Shown here: positions 1-8,552 of the stretch, in pieces
Layout of the letters: each line of letters opens with the position of its first letter
Numbering within the stretch: position 1 is the first letter of the stretch
Origin: Flavobacteriales bacterium
GTDB taxonomy: Bacteria > Bacteroidota > Bacteroidia > Flavobacteriales_D > Sanyastnellaceae
Assembly: GCA_947448135.1 (NCBI GenBank)
Contig: CANFLZ010000021.1
Span: forward strand, 1-35,724
DNA length: 35,724 nt
Direction of reading: 5' to 3'
Notes under the pieces: generated by a model
What the model was told of the DNA's origin: nothing
The model's input: the letters and a program-made list of their open reading frames with translations, nothing else
Databases searched by the model: none
Position numbers and translations under genes: made by a program

Positions 1-1
1 A

Positions 2-1564
2 TGCTATGCATCATGTGCATTGTGCGGAACAAATTCAGTTTTGTTGCGCGTCGATATGTCTATGGTGGATGCTGATGGAGATGGAATCACAGGCGAAGCT
101 GGTCAAGATTACGATCCTGCCAACTTGCATGTTGCTGGAAACTTTGCAGATCCAAACTACGATAATACCAATGAGAATCCTGCATACGCAAACTGGGATC
201 CAGCTTTGATCGCTTTGAATGCAATGGGTAACGGAGTATTTGGCGTTTTGCTTCAATTGGCTCCTGCTACTTACGATTACAAATTTGTAAACGGAAACAG
301 CTGGGGATTTGAAGAAGGTGCAAATGGTGCTTGTTTCGTAGGTGGAAATCGTCAAGTAATCGTTGATCAACCCAACGTATTGACTGACGCATTTTGCTTC
401 GGTGCTTGCACTTCTTGTGTGATGCCAACTACGGTAACTTTCCGTGTCAACATGAGTAATGAGACAGTTTCTCCAAATGGTGTTCACATTGCAGGAAGCT
501 TGCAAAACTGGGATCCAGGTGCAGCTGATTGGGCAATGTCTTCAGTTGGTAATAACATTTACGAATTGGTGAAAGAGGTTCAGCCTGGTTCTTACCAATT
601 CAAATTCGTTAACGGTAACGCATGGAGCGGTGTGGACAACGACAATGAGTCAGTACCAGCTGAGTGTAATACCGGTGGAAATCGTGCTTTGGATGTTACA
701 GGTTCTACAATGACTGTCGAGTTCTGCTACAATCAATGTACTGCTGAGTGTGTAGTTGATCCAGCTGCGGCTGATTTGACTTTCCGTGTGAACATGGCGA
801 ATCAAATCACTTTGGCGACTTTCAATCCTGCTGCAGATACTTTGTGGATGATCTCTGGCGCTACTGCTCCAGTATGGCAAGATGGCCGCACTGTGATGAC
901 AGACGTTGATGGTGACCAAGTTTATGAGTGTACAGTTAACTTGTCTGGTCCAGCTGCAATCCAATACAAATTCTTGGCTGGAACTGACGTAAATGTTCCT
1001 ACTATCCAAGAAGGCCCAGGCATCAACACAATCTGTGGTATCGATAATGGTGTAGGTGGATTCAACCGCATCGCTGTTCGTGCAGGCGTTGCTCAAGTAT
1101 TGCCAATCGTATGTTTCGATCTTTGTGGAGATTGTTCAGGTTGTCAAGATTCAACTGCTTGTAACTACAATCCTTATGCTTTGGCTGCTGGTGGAAGTTG
1201 CTTGACAGTAGGTTCTCCTTGTGACGATGGTTTGTCTAACACTTCTAACGATTCATATGATGCGAATTGTGAGTGTGTAGGTACTGTTGCTGTGAACGAA
1301 GTATTTGTTTCTGAAAATGTATCGGTTTATCCAAACCCAACTGAAGGTATGTTGAACATCAACATGACTACAGTTGCAACACAAGATGTTAAAGTTGTTG
1401 TTTACAATGCGATGGGTCAAATCGTTAAAACTGAGAAGTTCAACAAATTGGCTTCTGGTTCTAATAACTTGACTTTGAACTTAGAGTCTGCAGAAACAGG
1501 AATCTATATGGTTGAAGTAATGGGCGCTCAATTGCACCATACTTTCCGTGTAGCTGTGAAGTAA
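2..1564 (+). CDS. T9SS-exported repeat protein with Por sorting domain (5' partial)
   Basis: The frame is open to the left edge, so the true start lies upstream; a TTG at 20 is not a convincing start. About 520 residues are visible. Three domains of roughly 110-130 residues follow each other, each opening with a strand like VTFRVNMS and closing with a Cys cluster (CFGACTSC, CYNQCTAEC, CFDLCGDC). The last two Cys of a fourth copy are seen at the left edge. The domains resemble the immunoglobulin-like or CBM48/CBM20-like modules of large Bacteroidota surface proteins (HIAGSLQNWDP, YQFKFVNGNAW). A Cys-rich linker (CQDSTACNYNP, CDDGLSNTSNDSYDANC) leads to a C-terminal Por domain starting near VSVYPNPTEG. 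This predicts export across the outer membrane by T9SS and surface attachment or release. The binding target is unknown; glycan binding is only an inference from the fold resemblance. Confidence 0.85.
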   Translation, partial: CYASCALCGTNSVLLRVDMSMVDADGDGITGEAGQDYDPANLHVAGNFADPNYDNTNENPAYANWDPALIALNAMGNGVFGVLLQLAPATYDYKFVNGNSWGFEEGANGACFVGGNRQVIVDQPNVLTDAFCFGACTSCVMPTTVTFRVNMSNETVSPNGVHIAGSLQNWDPGAADWAMSSVGNNIYELVKEVQPGSYQFKFVNGNAWSGVDNDNESVPAECNTGGNRALDVTGSTMTVEFCYNQCTAECVVDPAAADLTFRVNMANQITLATFNPAADTLWMISGATAPVWQDGRTVMTDVDGDQVYECTVNLSGPAAIQYKFLAGTDVNVPTIQEGPGINTICGIDNGVGGFNRIAVRAGVAQVLPIVCFDLCGDCSGCQDSTACNYNPYALAAGGSCLTVGSPCDDGLSNTSNDSYDANCECVGTVAVNEVFVSENVSVYPNPTEGMLNINMTTVATQDVKVVVYNAMGQIVKTEKFNKLASGSNNLTLNLESAETGIYMVEVMGAQLHHTFRVAVK

Positions 1565-1583
1565 TAGTTGCATGTCAACGATA

Positions 1584-1613
1584 AAAGGCTGTCTTTGGAC
1601 AGCCTTTTTTTTT
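1584..1613 (+). terminator. Intrinsic terminator after the T9SS gene
   Basis: An 11-bp stem (AAAAGGCTGTC / GACAGCCTTTT) with a TTTG loop is followed by a run of T. It lies 20 nt past the stop codon of the upstream gene and separates it from the DUF47 gene. Confidence 0.9.
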
Positions 1614-1703
1614 GCACATCATCAGAATTCCTTAACAACATGGAAAAGTTTTTTTCATCTTTGAAAAAGATTAGCGATGCAATATCGCTGCATGAAAATA
1701 ACT

Positions 1704-2351
1704 ATGGCAGATATCAATACAATTTTACAACTGTTGGTCCCTAAGGATAAGCGTTTTTACCCACTTTTTGAAAAGAGTGCAGAAAGTTTATGTGACATGT
1801 CCAAAGCCATGTACGAAGGATTAAAAGGAGGCGATGTTGAGCGCATTAACATGCTTGATACAATTAGAACATTTGAAAAGCAAGGCGATGCCATCACGGA
1901 TGCCATCGTTCGAGAGGCGAATGCCATCTTTTTGGTACCTTTCGATCGTGAGGATATCCATGAGTTGGCTGTTGTTCTTGACGACGTCGCCGATTATATC
2001 TATGGTGCATCCAAACGAATCAACTTATACAAGCCGCAACAAATTCATCCCAACATGATTGCCATTGCTAAGCTGATTGCTGAGCAATGTCAAGAGTTAT
2101 ATAAGGCAGTGAAAGAATTGCCAGAAATGTACTATTCAGAACAGGTACAAAAAAGTATTGCGGTCATTCGAAATAATGAAAGAAGAGCGGAAGAACTGCG
2201 CGATCAAACCTTGGTGGAGTTGTTCGAAGATGATGCCAATGCCATTGAAAAAATGAAGATCAGTGAAATCATTTCAGTATTAACCAAATCTGCGGATAGC
2301 GCAGAAGTGGCGGCATCTGTAATTGAAGGGATTTTAGTCAAGGTATCTTAA
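1704..2351 (+). CDS. DUF47 / PhoU-like protein
   Basis: A 215-residue all-helical protein starting MADINTILQLLVPKD. The opening LVPKDKRFYPLFEKSAE and the later REDIHELAVVLDDVADYIYG are typical of the DUF47 family (PhoU-like, YkaA/TIGR00153 group). Members are usually cytoplasmic regulators encoded next to a PiT-type phosphate transporter. I chose the ATG at 1704 because it gives the family-like N-terminus; ATGs at 1692 and 1677 are also in frame. No PiT gene follows here: uvrA starts 34 bp downstream on the same strand, so the two may be co-transcribed. A role in phosphate transport control is known for the family and only inferred here. Confidence 0.85.
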   Translation: MADINTILQLLVPKDKRFYPLFEKSAESLCDMSKAMYEGLKGGDVERINMLDTIRTFEKQGDAITDAIVREANAIFLVPFDREDIHELAVVLDDVADYIYGASKRINLYKPQQIHPNMIAIAKLIAEQCQELYKAVKELPEMYYSEQVQKSIAVIRNNERRAEELRDQTLVELFEDDANAIEKMKISEIISVLTKSADSAEVAASVIEGILVKVS

Positions 2352-2385
2352 TTGAACAAAACCTTTTTTAAATTGTCTCAGACGT

Positions 2386-5202
2386 ATGGAAGAAGAAGTG
2401 ATTGAGATTTTAGGTGCACGAGAGAACAATTTAAAAAATGTTGATGTGACAATTCCCCGTGACCAATTGGTGGTCATCACGGGATTGAGTGGTAGCGGAA
2501 AATCTTCGTTGGCTTTTGACACCATTTATGCCGAGGGACAACGCCGCTACATTGAGACGTTTGATGCGTATGCTCGACAATTTTTAGGAGAGCTGGAAAG
2601 GCCGGATGTCGATAAAATCAATGGATTGTCTCCCGTTATTTCCATCGAGCAAAAGACAGTCTCCAAAAATCCCAGATCAACAGTCGGAACGATTACCGAG
2701 ATTTATGATTTTCTTCGATTGTTGTACTCGCGTGCTTCCACTGCCTATAGCTACGTCTCGGGTCTTCCCATGGTCAAATACAATGAGGAGGAAATTGTCG
2801 ATCGAATCAAAAAGAATTTTAAAGGAAAGAAAATTCTCTTGCTCGCTCCTATGGTCAAAGCGCGCAAGGGACATTATAGAGAGTTATTTGAGCAGTTCAT
2901 GCGTCAGGGCTTTTTAAGAGCTCGTGTAGACGGCGCTATTGTCGAACTGACAAAAGGAATGAAATTGGATCGTTACAAGATTCATGATATTGAATTGGTC
3001 GTTGATCGTCTCGCCGGAAATGAAGGCGATAGTCGATTGAAGGACTCTGTTCGGTTGTCTCTAAAAATGGGCAAGGGTGCCATGATGGTTGTTCCATTTG
3101 AGAATGAAGGCAAAGCCCAGATTCACCATTACTCTAAATTTTTAATGTGCCCCGAGTCGGGTATCTCATATCCGGAGCCTGAGCCGAATTTGTTTTCGTT
3201 CAATAGTCCTTACGGCGCTTGTCCGCATTGCAACGGACTTGGTGAAGTAGCGGAAATTGACTTGAAGAAAATTGTACCGGATGACAAGTTGTCGATCAAA
3301 AAAGGAGGAATTGCTCCTTTGGGTGAAGGAAAGCAAACTTGGATTTTTCAGCAGATTGATGCTGTTTTGAGAGGTTATGATGTAACCCTCACAACGCCCA
3401 TCAAAGAAATTCCAAAGGACGCCATGCAGGTCTTGTTTTATGGAACAGAGGATGATGTCGTCGTTACCATGAACAATGGTCAAAGCATGAAAACGCGTTT
3501 TGATGGGATCATTGCTTTCATCGAACGACAAGCTGAAGATGATGCCAGTCCAGCCATCAGAAGATGGGCAGAAGGTTTCATGAATAAAATAGCTTGTCCA
3601 GAATGTAACGCTGCACGTTTGAAGAAGGAAGCACTTTTCTTCAAGGTCAATGGAAAGCATATTTATGATTTGGCAGCGATGGATTTGAAGTCACTTGCGG
3701 AATGGATGCATACGGCGGATGAATCCATGACCGAGCGACAGCTCAAAATTGCACGTGAACCATTAAAGGAAATTCGAGATCGTTTGAAATTCTTGATGGA
3801 TGTCGGATTGGATTATCTTACGTTGCATAGAAGTTCAAAAACCTTGAGTGGCGGTGAAGCCCAGCGCATACGTTTGGCTTCTCAGATTGGAGCGCAGTTG
3901 GTAGGGGTGTTGTATATTTTGGATGAACCCAGTATTGGATTGCATCAACGAGATAATCAGAAATTAATCGATAGCTTAAAATCACTTCGTGATATTGGTA
4001 ACAGTGTTTTGGTTGTCGAACATGACAAAGACATGATGATGAGCGCAGACTACCTGATCGACATAGGTCCAGGTGCGGGTGTTCATGGTGGAAAGGTAGT
4101 GGCCGAGGGTCCCCCAAAAGTGCATTTGAAAGGAAAAAGTGTTACGGGTCAATACCTCAGTGGAAAAAGAAAAATTGCGGTTCCCGCTAATCGAAGAAAA
4201 GGAAATGGAAAGTTCCTTGAGTTGTTGGGTGCGCGTGGGCACAATCTGAAAAATGTCAATATCAAAATTCCTTTGGGAACTTTTACCTGTGTCGCGGGTG
4301 TTAGTGGTGGTGGTAAATCAAGTTTGATCAACCATACCCTGTATCCCATTTTAGCCCAACATTTTTACGATAGTCAGCGCAAGCCTTTGCCGTATAAGAC
4401 AATCAAAGGTTTGGAACATTTGGATAAGGTAGTTGAGATCGATCAAAGTCCGATCGGAAGAACACCGCGTTCTAATCCATGCACCTATACTGGAATTTTT
4501 ACGGATATCAGACAGTTGTTTGCTCAGCTGCCAGAGGCCAAGGTGCGTGGTTATATGCCCGGAAGATTTAGTTTTAATGTTTCTGGTGGTCGTTGCGAAA
4601 CTTGCAAAGGTGGTGGAGTGAAAGTGATCGAAATGAATTTCCTCCCCGATGTAATGGTGGAGTGTGAAGAGTGCAATGGCAAGCGATACAATCGTGAGAC
4701 CTTGGAAGTTCGATACAAAGGAAAGAGTATCGCCGATGTCTTGGCGATGACAGTAGATGAAGGAGTTGTGTTTTTTGAAAATCACCGCAACATTCACAAT
4801 ACGCTCAAGACATTACAAGACGTTGGCTTGGGTTATATCAGCTTGGGTCAGCATAGTACCACGTTGAGTGGTGGCGAGGCGCAACGGGTTAAGTTGAGCA
4901 CAGAGCTCAGTAAGCGCGATACAGGAAATACCATTTATATTTTGGACGAGCCAACCACCGGATTGCATTTTCAAGATGTGGAAATGTTGATTAACGTCTT
5001 AAATCGATTGGTGGAAAGAGGTAATACTGTAGTGGTGATAGAACACAACATGGATGTCATCAAGGTGGCGGATTATATTGCCGATTTGGGTCCCGAAGGT
5101 GGTGAAGGTGGTGGAACCATTGTGGGCCAAGGGACGCCGGAAGAGTTGGTGAGAATCAAGGCCAGTCATACCGGCAGGTTTCTAAAAGTTGAGTTGGTTT
5201 AA
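2386..5202 (+). CDS. uvrA: Excinuclease ABC subunit UvrA
   Basis: The 938-residue length is normal for UvrA, the damage-sensing ATPase of nucleotide excision repair, which loads UvrB at lesions in the cytoplasm. Both ABC ATPase halves are complete: Walker A at residues 33-41 (GLSGSGKSS) and 638-646 (GVSGGGKSS), signature LSGGEAQR at 487-494 and 827-834, and Walker B in ILDEPSIGLH and ILDEPTTGLH. The C-terminal zinc module is intact (C737, C740, C760, C763). The N-terminal module reads C255-P-E-S258, then C279-P-H-C282, so one of the four expected Cys is Ser; I recall this being usual in Bacteroidota UvrA. The gene follows the DUF47 gene closely. The function is secure. Confidence 0.98.
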   Translation: MEEEVIEILGARENNLKNVDVTIPRDQLVVITGLSGSGKSSLAFDTIYAEGQRRYIETFDAYARQFLGELERPDVDKINGLSPVISIEQKTVSKNPRSTVGTITEIYDFLRLLYSRASTAYSYVSGLPMVKYNEEEIVDRIKKNFKGKKILLLAPMVKARKGHYRELFEQFMRQGFLRARVDGAIVELTKGMKLDRYKIHDIELVVDRLAGNEGDSRLKDSVRLSLKMGKGAMMVVPFENEGKAQIHHYSKFLMCPESGISYPEPEPNLFSFNSPYGACPHCNGLGEVAEIDLKKIVPDDKLSIKKGGIAPLGEGKQTWIFQQIDAVLRGYDVTLTTPIKEIPKDAMQVLFYGTEDDVVVTMNNGQSMKTRFDGIIAFIERQAEDDASPAIRRWAEGFMNKIACPECNAARLKKEALFFKVNGKHIYDLAAMDLKSLAEWMHTADESMTERQLKIAREPLKEIRDRLKFLMDVGLDYLTLHRSSKTLSGGEAQRIRLASQIGAQLVGVLYILDEPSIGLHQRDNQKLIDSLKSLRDIGNSVLVVEHDKDMMMSADYLIDIGPGAGVHGGKVVAEGPPKVHLKGKSVTGQYLSGKRKIAVPANRRKGNGKFLELLGARGHNLKNVNIKIPLGTFTCVAGVSGGGKSSLINHTLYPILAQHFYDSQRKPLPYKTIKGLEHLDKVVEIDQSPIGRTPRSNPCTYTGIFTDIRQLFAQLPEAKVRGYMPGRFSFNVSGGRCETCKGGGVKVIEMNFLPDVMVECEECNGKRYNRETLEVRYKGKSIADVLAMTVDEGVVFFENHRNIHNTLKTLQDVGLGYISLGQHSTTLSGGEAQRVKLSTELSKRDTGNTIYILDEPTTGLHFQDVEMLINVLNRLVERGNTVVVIEHNMDVIKVADYIADLGPEGGEGGGTIVGQGTPEELVRIKASHTGRFLKVELV

Positions 5203-5233
5203 TTTTGAATTTTCCTCAGACAAAATGTTTTTT

Positions 5234-5241
5234 TATATTTG
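5234..5241 (+). promoter_or_regulatory. Candidate -7 box (TATATTTG) for the AbiEii-like pair
   Basis: TATATTTG is a perfect match to the Bacteroidota -7 consensus TAnnTTTG. It ends 4 nt before the GTG start at 5246, so the transcript would be leaderless or nearly so. The nearest upstream TTG (5205-5207) is 26 nt away, longer than usual, so the call is weak. Confidence 0.35.
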
Positions 5242-5245
5242 ATTT

Positions 5246-5548
5246 GTGAGCAATATTTCTTTCAATAGCTTTTCGCCCCATCTATTTTGGGATTTGGATA
5301 AGAAAAATTTGGACTTTCAAAAGTCAAGGGCTCAAATTATTTACCAAGTTGTAGAGTTTGGTTTAAGGAGTGATTGGGAAATAGTCAAAACCATATATTC
5401 TCGCGAGGAGATTCTATCTGAGGCAGTGAAGTTTCGTTCTTTGGATAAAGTTACATTGGCCTTTTTATCACATTATTTACAAATTGCGAAAACTGAATTT
5501 AGATGCTACAAAGACAGTCGGTCAGCGATGAGCTTTTGGAACTCCTAA
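5246..5548 (+). CDS. Small partner of an AbiEii-type nucleotidyltransferase (possible antitoxin)
   Basis: A 100-residue protein with a GTG start. The opening SPHLFWDLDKKNLDFQKSRAQIIYQVVEFG, followed by DWEIVKTIYSREEI, matches my memory of small Bacteroidota proteins (DUF6922-like) encoded directly before AbiEii/AbiGii nucleotidyltransferases. The gene overlaps the next one by 46 bp in another frame, which implies tight translational coupling. In AbiE-type systems the upstream gene encodes the antitoxin; that role is inferred here from position. It lacks the winged-helix length of classical AbiEi. It sits alone between uvrA and an acyl-CoA synthetase gene, suggesting a small inserted defence module. 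Confidence 0.65.
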   Translation: MSNISFNSFSPHLFWDLDKKNLDFQKSRAQIIYQVVEFGLRSDWEIVKTIYSREEILSEAVKFRSLDKVTLAFLSHYLQIAKTEFRCYKDSRSAMSFWNS

Positions 5549-6114
5549 ATGCAATAATGAAGGAGTCTATTTTCGACTCTTTTGTATTGGTTGGGGGGAC
5601 TTCTTTGGCTTTGCAATTTGGACATAGAATTTCAATTGATTTGGATTTCTTTGGGCATCAAGAAATTGAAGAAGATCTATTTTTATCGAAGCTCAGTAAT
5701 TTGGGAAAGGTTCAGGTAATTAAGAAATCTGCCAATATTCTTATCTGTTCTGTCAATGGGATCAAAGTTGATTTTGTAAATTATAGTTATCCTTGGATTG
5801 AAGATTTTGTATTAGAAGATTCTTTTAGATTGGCTTCTGTAAAAGACATTGCAGCCATGAAATTGAATGCAATTGCTGGTCGAGGAAGTAAGAAGGATTT
5901 TATTGATTTGTATTTCATTTTGAAACAATTCTCATTGAAGCAAATTTTTGAATTTTATCGAGAAAAATATTCGGATGGGTCGGAGTTCATGGTTTTGAAA
6001 AGCTTGAGCTATTTTGACGATGCAGATCAGGAAGAAACACCGATTATTTTGCAATCAATTTCTTGGGAGGATGTTAAACAAGAGATTCTAGTTCAATCAG
6101 CATTGGAAGCCTAA
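5503..6114 (+). CDS. AbiEii/AbiGii-type nucleotidyltransferase (toxin-like)
   Basis: A 203-residue protein of the nucleotidyltransferase superfamily. The key motif is present at residues 31-48: GGT, then R42, S44 and the metal-binding pair D46 and D48 (HRISIDLDFF). K120 in DIAAMKLNAI and D132/D135 in KDFIDLY complete the AbiEii pattern. Family members act as type IV toxin-antitoxin toxins or phage-abortive-infection effectors, probably by transferring nucleotides to RNA; the exact target cannot be seen here. The protein is shorter than classical AbiEii (about 300 residues) but similar to many Bacteroidota homologues. Its start overlaps the upstream partner gene by 46 bp. All catalytic residues are intact, so it is probably active. 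Confidence 0.8.
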   Translation: MLQRQSVSDELLELLNAIMKESIFDSFVLVGGTSLALQFGHRISIDLDFFGHQEIEEDLFLSKLSNLGKVQVIKKSANILICSVNGIKVDFVNYSYPWIEDFVLEDSFRLASVKDIAAMKLNAIAGRGSKKDFIDLYFILKQFSLKQIFEFYREKYSDGSEFMVLKSLSYFDDADQEETPIILQSISWEDVKQEILVQSALEA

Positions 6115-6178
6115 TTTACTTGTTTTCTTATGGTCCGAAATAGAAGCGAAATATTCGTTTTTATCTATATTCGCATTT

Positions 6179-7948
6179 ATGACAAAACCTACACGCCTTT
6201 TTGATTTTGCTTACCAGCAATTGGCCGAGATGCCATTGGAAGCAATGATCAAAACCAAACATGGAAATGGATGGGTATCTATTTCCACTGCGGAGTTCGT
6301 CCACCAAACCGAAGCACTGGCAAAGGGTCTTTTGAAAATGGGAGTAATGGAGGGCGATAAAATCGCCATGATCACTTCCTACAATCGACAGGAGTGGAAC
6401 GTTACCGATAACGCAGTATTGCAAACGGGAGCAGTGAATGTTCCCATCTATCCGACCATGACCGAGTCGGATTATGAGTACATTTTGAATCATTCTGAAG
6501 CAAAAATGATTTTTGTTTCAGACATTGCTTTATACAAAAAAGTCATGGGGATCTATGATCGTCTGTTGACCCAGCCCAAAGTTTTTAGTTTTGAAGAGGT
6601 TGAGGGTTGTGAAAATTGGCGCTCCATCATGGATGAAGAATCGGATGAGCACTTGGCGGTTCTCCATCAAAGACGTGATGCAGTTGTGGGCAATCAATTG
6701 GCGACCATTATTTACACTTCTGGAACGACGGGTTTGCCCAAGGGGGTTATGCTCAGTCATACCAACATCGTCTCAACTGTTTTGGCCAGTGAGCCGCGCT
6801 TGCCACTTCTGGAAAGTGGAGTCTCAGTGGGTTTGAGCTTTCTTCCGGTTTGTCACATCTATGAACGCATGTTGCACTACTTGTACTTCCACAAGAAAGT
6901 GACGGTTTATATGACCAACATGGAGGCCATTAAAGATGATTTGAACGCAGTGCATCCGCATATTTTCAGTGCAGTGCCTCGCTTATTGGAAAAAGTATTT
7001 GATGGGGTGGTGCAGAAGGGATTGTCTGGCAAGGGTATCAAAAAAATGATTTTCCAATGGGCATTGAACTTAACCCAACAATGGGAATCAAGCGGAAAGT
7101 CCGGTTGGTATCAAATGCAACTGTCCTTGGCGGATAAATTGGTTTTTTCAAAAATTAGATTGGCTTTGGGTCTCACAGAAATTAGAGCAATCGCGAGTGG
7201 AAGTGCAGCCTTGCAACCGCGACTTGCACGTTTCTTTAATGCCGCAGGGATGGTAGTTTTAGAGGGCTATGGATTGACAGAAACTTCACCTGTTGTGTCG
7301 GTCAATACCGTTCGTGGAGAGGACATGTTGCGCATTGGCAGCGTAGGGAAATTGGTAGAAGGAGTGGAGGTAAAGATGCTGGAGGATGGAGAGATTTTGG
7401 TAAAAGGACCCAATGTCATGTTGGGATATTTTAAACAGCCCGAATTGACGGCTGAGGTGATCAAAGATGGATGGTTTTACACGGGTGATATTGGCATTTT
7501 TAAAGATGGATTTTTGGTGATTACCGATCGAAAAAAGGAGATGTTCAAAACAAGCGGTGGGAAATATGTCGCTCCGCAGGTGATTGAAAATGCTTTGAAA
7601 GAATCGTTGTTCATTGAGCAGTGTATGGTTATCGGTGAAAATCAAAAGTTTCCTGGAGCACTCATTGTCCCAGATCGTTTGGTGTTGGCGGAAATAGCCC
7701 GACAAAAGGGAATTACACAAGATCAAGGCGGAGATTGGTTGCATCATGATACAATCAAAGAATTGATTTGGCAAGACATCCTAAAAATCAATGTGCAGTT
7801 TGGAAAATGGGAACAGGTTAAATCTTTTCAGATTGTTCATGAACCCTTCTCCATCAACAAAGGTGAGATTACGCCAACATTGAAATTGAAGCGTAAGAAA
7901 ATTTTGGAGAATTATCGCCATTTGGTCGATAAGATGTTCAGTGTATAA
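6179..7948 (+). CDS. Long-chain acyl-CoA synthetase (AMP-forming)
   Basis: A 589-residue member of the ANL adenylating superfamily, closest in layout to FadD15/FAA1-like long-chain fatty acyl-CoA synthetases. It activates fatty acids with ATP to acyl-AMP and then acyl-CoA for membrane lipid synthesis or oxidation. The P-loop is at about residues 177-195 (IIYTSGTTGLPKGVMLSH). GYGLTETSPVV follows, then GWFYTGDIG and the hinge region TDRKKEMFKTSGGKYVAPQ. The length is normal for the family. The start codon lies 5 nt after a TATATTCG box (6166-6173) that resembles a -7 element. The next gene, a PAP2 phosphatase, overlaps its end by 8 bp, suggesting a lipid-related operon. Confidence 0.93.
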   Translation: MTKPTRLFDFAYQQLAEMPLEAMIKTKHGNGWVSISTAEFVHQTEALAKGLLKMGVMEGDKIAMITSYNRQEWNVTDNAVLQTGAVNVPIYPTMTESDYEYILNHSEAKMIFVSDIALYKKVMGIYDRLLTQPKVFSFEEVEGCENWRSIMDEESDEHLAVLHQRRDAVVGNQLATIIYTSGTTGLPKGVMLSHTNIVSTVLASEPRLPLLESGVSVGLSFLPVCHIYERMLHYLYFHKKVTVYMTNMEAIKDDLNAVHPHIFSAVPRLLEKVFDGVVQKGLSGKGIKKMIFQWALNLTQQWESSGKSGWYQMQLSLADKLVFSKIRLALGLTEIRAIASGSAALQPRLARFFNAAGMVVLEGYGLTETSPVVSVNTVRGEDMLRIGSVGKLVEGVEVKMLEDGEILVKGPNVMLGYFKQPELTAEVIKDGWFYTGDIGIFKDGFLVITDRKKEMFKTSGGKYVAPQVIENALKESLFIEQCMVIGENQKFPGALIVPDRLVLAEIARQKGITQDQGGDWLHHDTIKELIWQDILKINVQFGKWEQVKSFQIVHEPFSINKGEITPTLKLKRKKILENYRHLVDKMFSV

Positions 7949-8552
7949 CGACTTTCCGGCTATCCATTTGACAATCGACCAATCCATATTATACCACATT
8001 CATCAATGCCACACCACGAGTGGTGATGCGATGATGTGGTGGGTGAGTCAGCGTGATTCGAGTATTTTTCTTTATTTGCTTTTGCTCTTTTTGATGATGC
8101 GAAAGTTTCAACTTTCCATGTGGAAGGTATTGCTGATGATTGCCATTTTGGTGGCTTTCAACGATCAATTGGCCTCCACTATTTTTAAGCCTTTGGTGGC
8201 AAGACTGCGTCCCAGTCACGAGCCCTCTTTTGCATCTTGGTTGCATTTATTGCGAGATGAAAATGGTCATTTCTACAAAGGAGGACTTTACGGATTTTAT
8301 TCTAGTCATGCAGCCAATACCATGGCGGCTGGATTATTTTTCATTTTAATCATGCGCCCATTGCATTGGCTTTGGACGGTGATTATTGCAGTATGGATTT
8401 TTTTTGTAGGATTTTCGCGTGTTTATTTGGGCGTGCATTATCCTTCGGATGTTCTGATGGGATGGGCGATTGGAGCAATTTCCGCTTGGATTTTTTGGAG
8501 ATTATTAAAATCGGAAAGAATGAAGAAATGGCATCGCCTTCCTTTATATTGA
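7941..8552 (+). CDS. PAP2-family membrane phosphatase
   Basis: A 203-residue membrane protein with a GTG start overlapping the acyl-CoA synthetase stop. The start is supported because family members begin with a segment like IDQSILYHIHQ before MMWWVSQ. The three phosphatase motifs are in place: K83-x6-R90-P91; SSHAAN with H123; and S159-R160 followed by H166 and D170 (SRVYLGVHYPSD). Several hydrophobic segments flank them (about 41-53, 62-73, 128-140, 144-158 and 172-187). PAP2 enzymes remove phosphate from lipid phosphates such as undecaprenyl pyrophosphate, phosphatidic acid or PGP at the inner membrane; the substrate is not decidable here. The gene converges on and overlaps the alkyltransferase-like gene by 9 bp. 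Confidence 0.9.
   Translation: MYNDFPAIHLTIDQSILYHIHQCHTTSGDAMMWWVSQRDSSIFLYLLLLFLMMRKFQLSMWKVLLMIAILVAFNDQLASTIFKPLVARLRPSHEPSFASWLHLLRDENGHFYKGGLYGFYSSHAANTMAAGLFFILIMRPLHWLWTVIIAVWIFFVGFSRVYLGVHYPSDVLMGWAIGAISAWIFWRLLKSERMKKWHRLPLY

Noticed and set aside
650-1096. A 148-codon antisense open frame within the T9SS gene
   Set aside because: A shadow of a repetitive Thr/Val/Asn-rich gene; no family resemblance or promoter.
3166-4797. Long antisense open frames inside uvrA (164, 148 and 99 codons)
   Set aside because: They follow from codon use of uvrA; the peptides are of low quality without recognisable motifs, and uvrA is intact on the other strand.
5205-5241. A full promoter with -33 TTG before the AbiEii-like pair
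   Set aside because: The nearest TTG is 26 nt from the box, outside the usual 17-23 nt, so only the -7 box is listed with low confidence.
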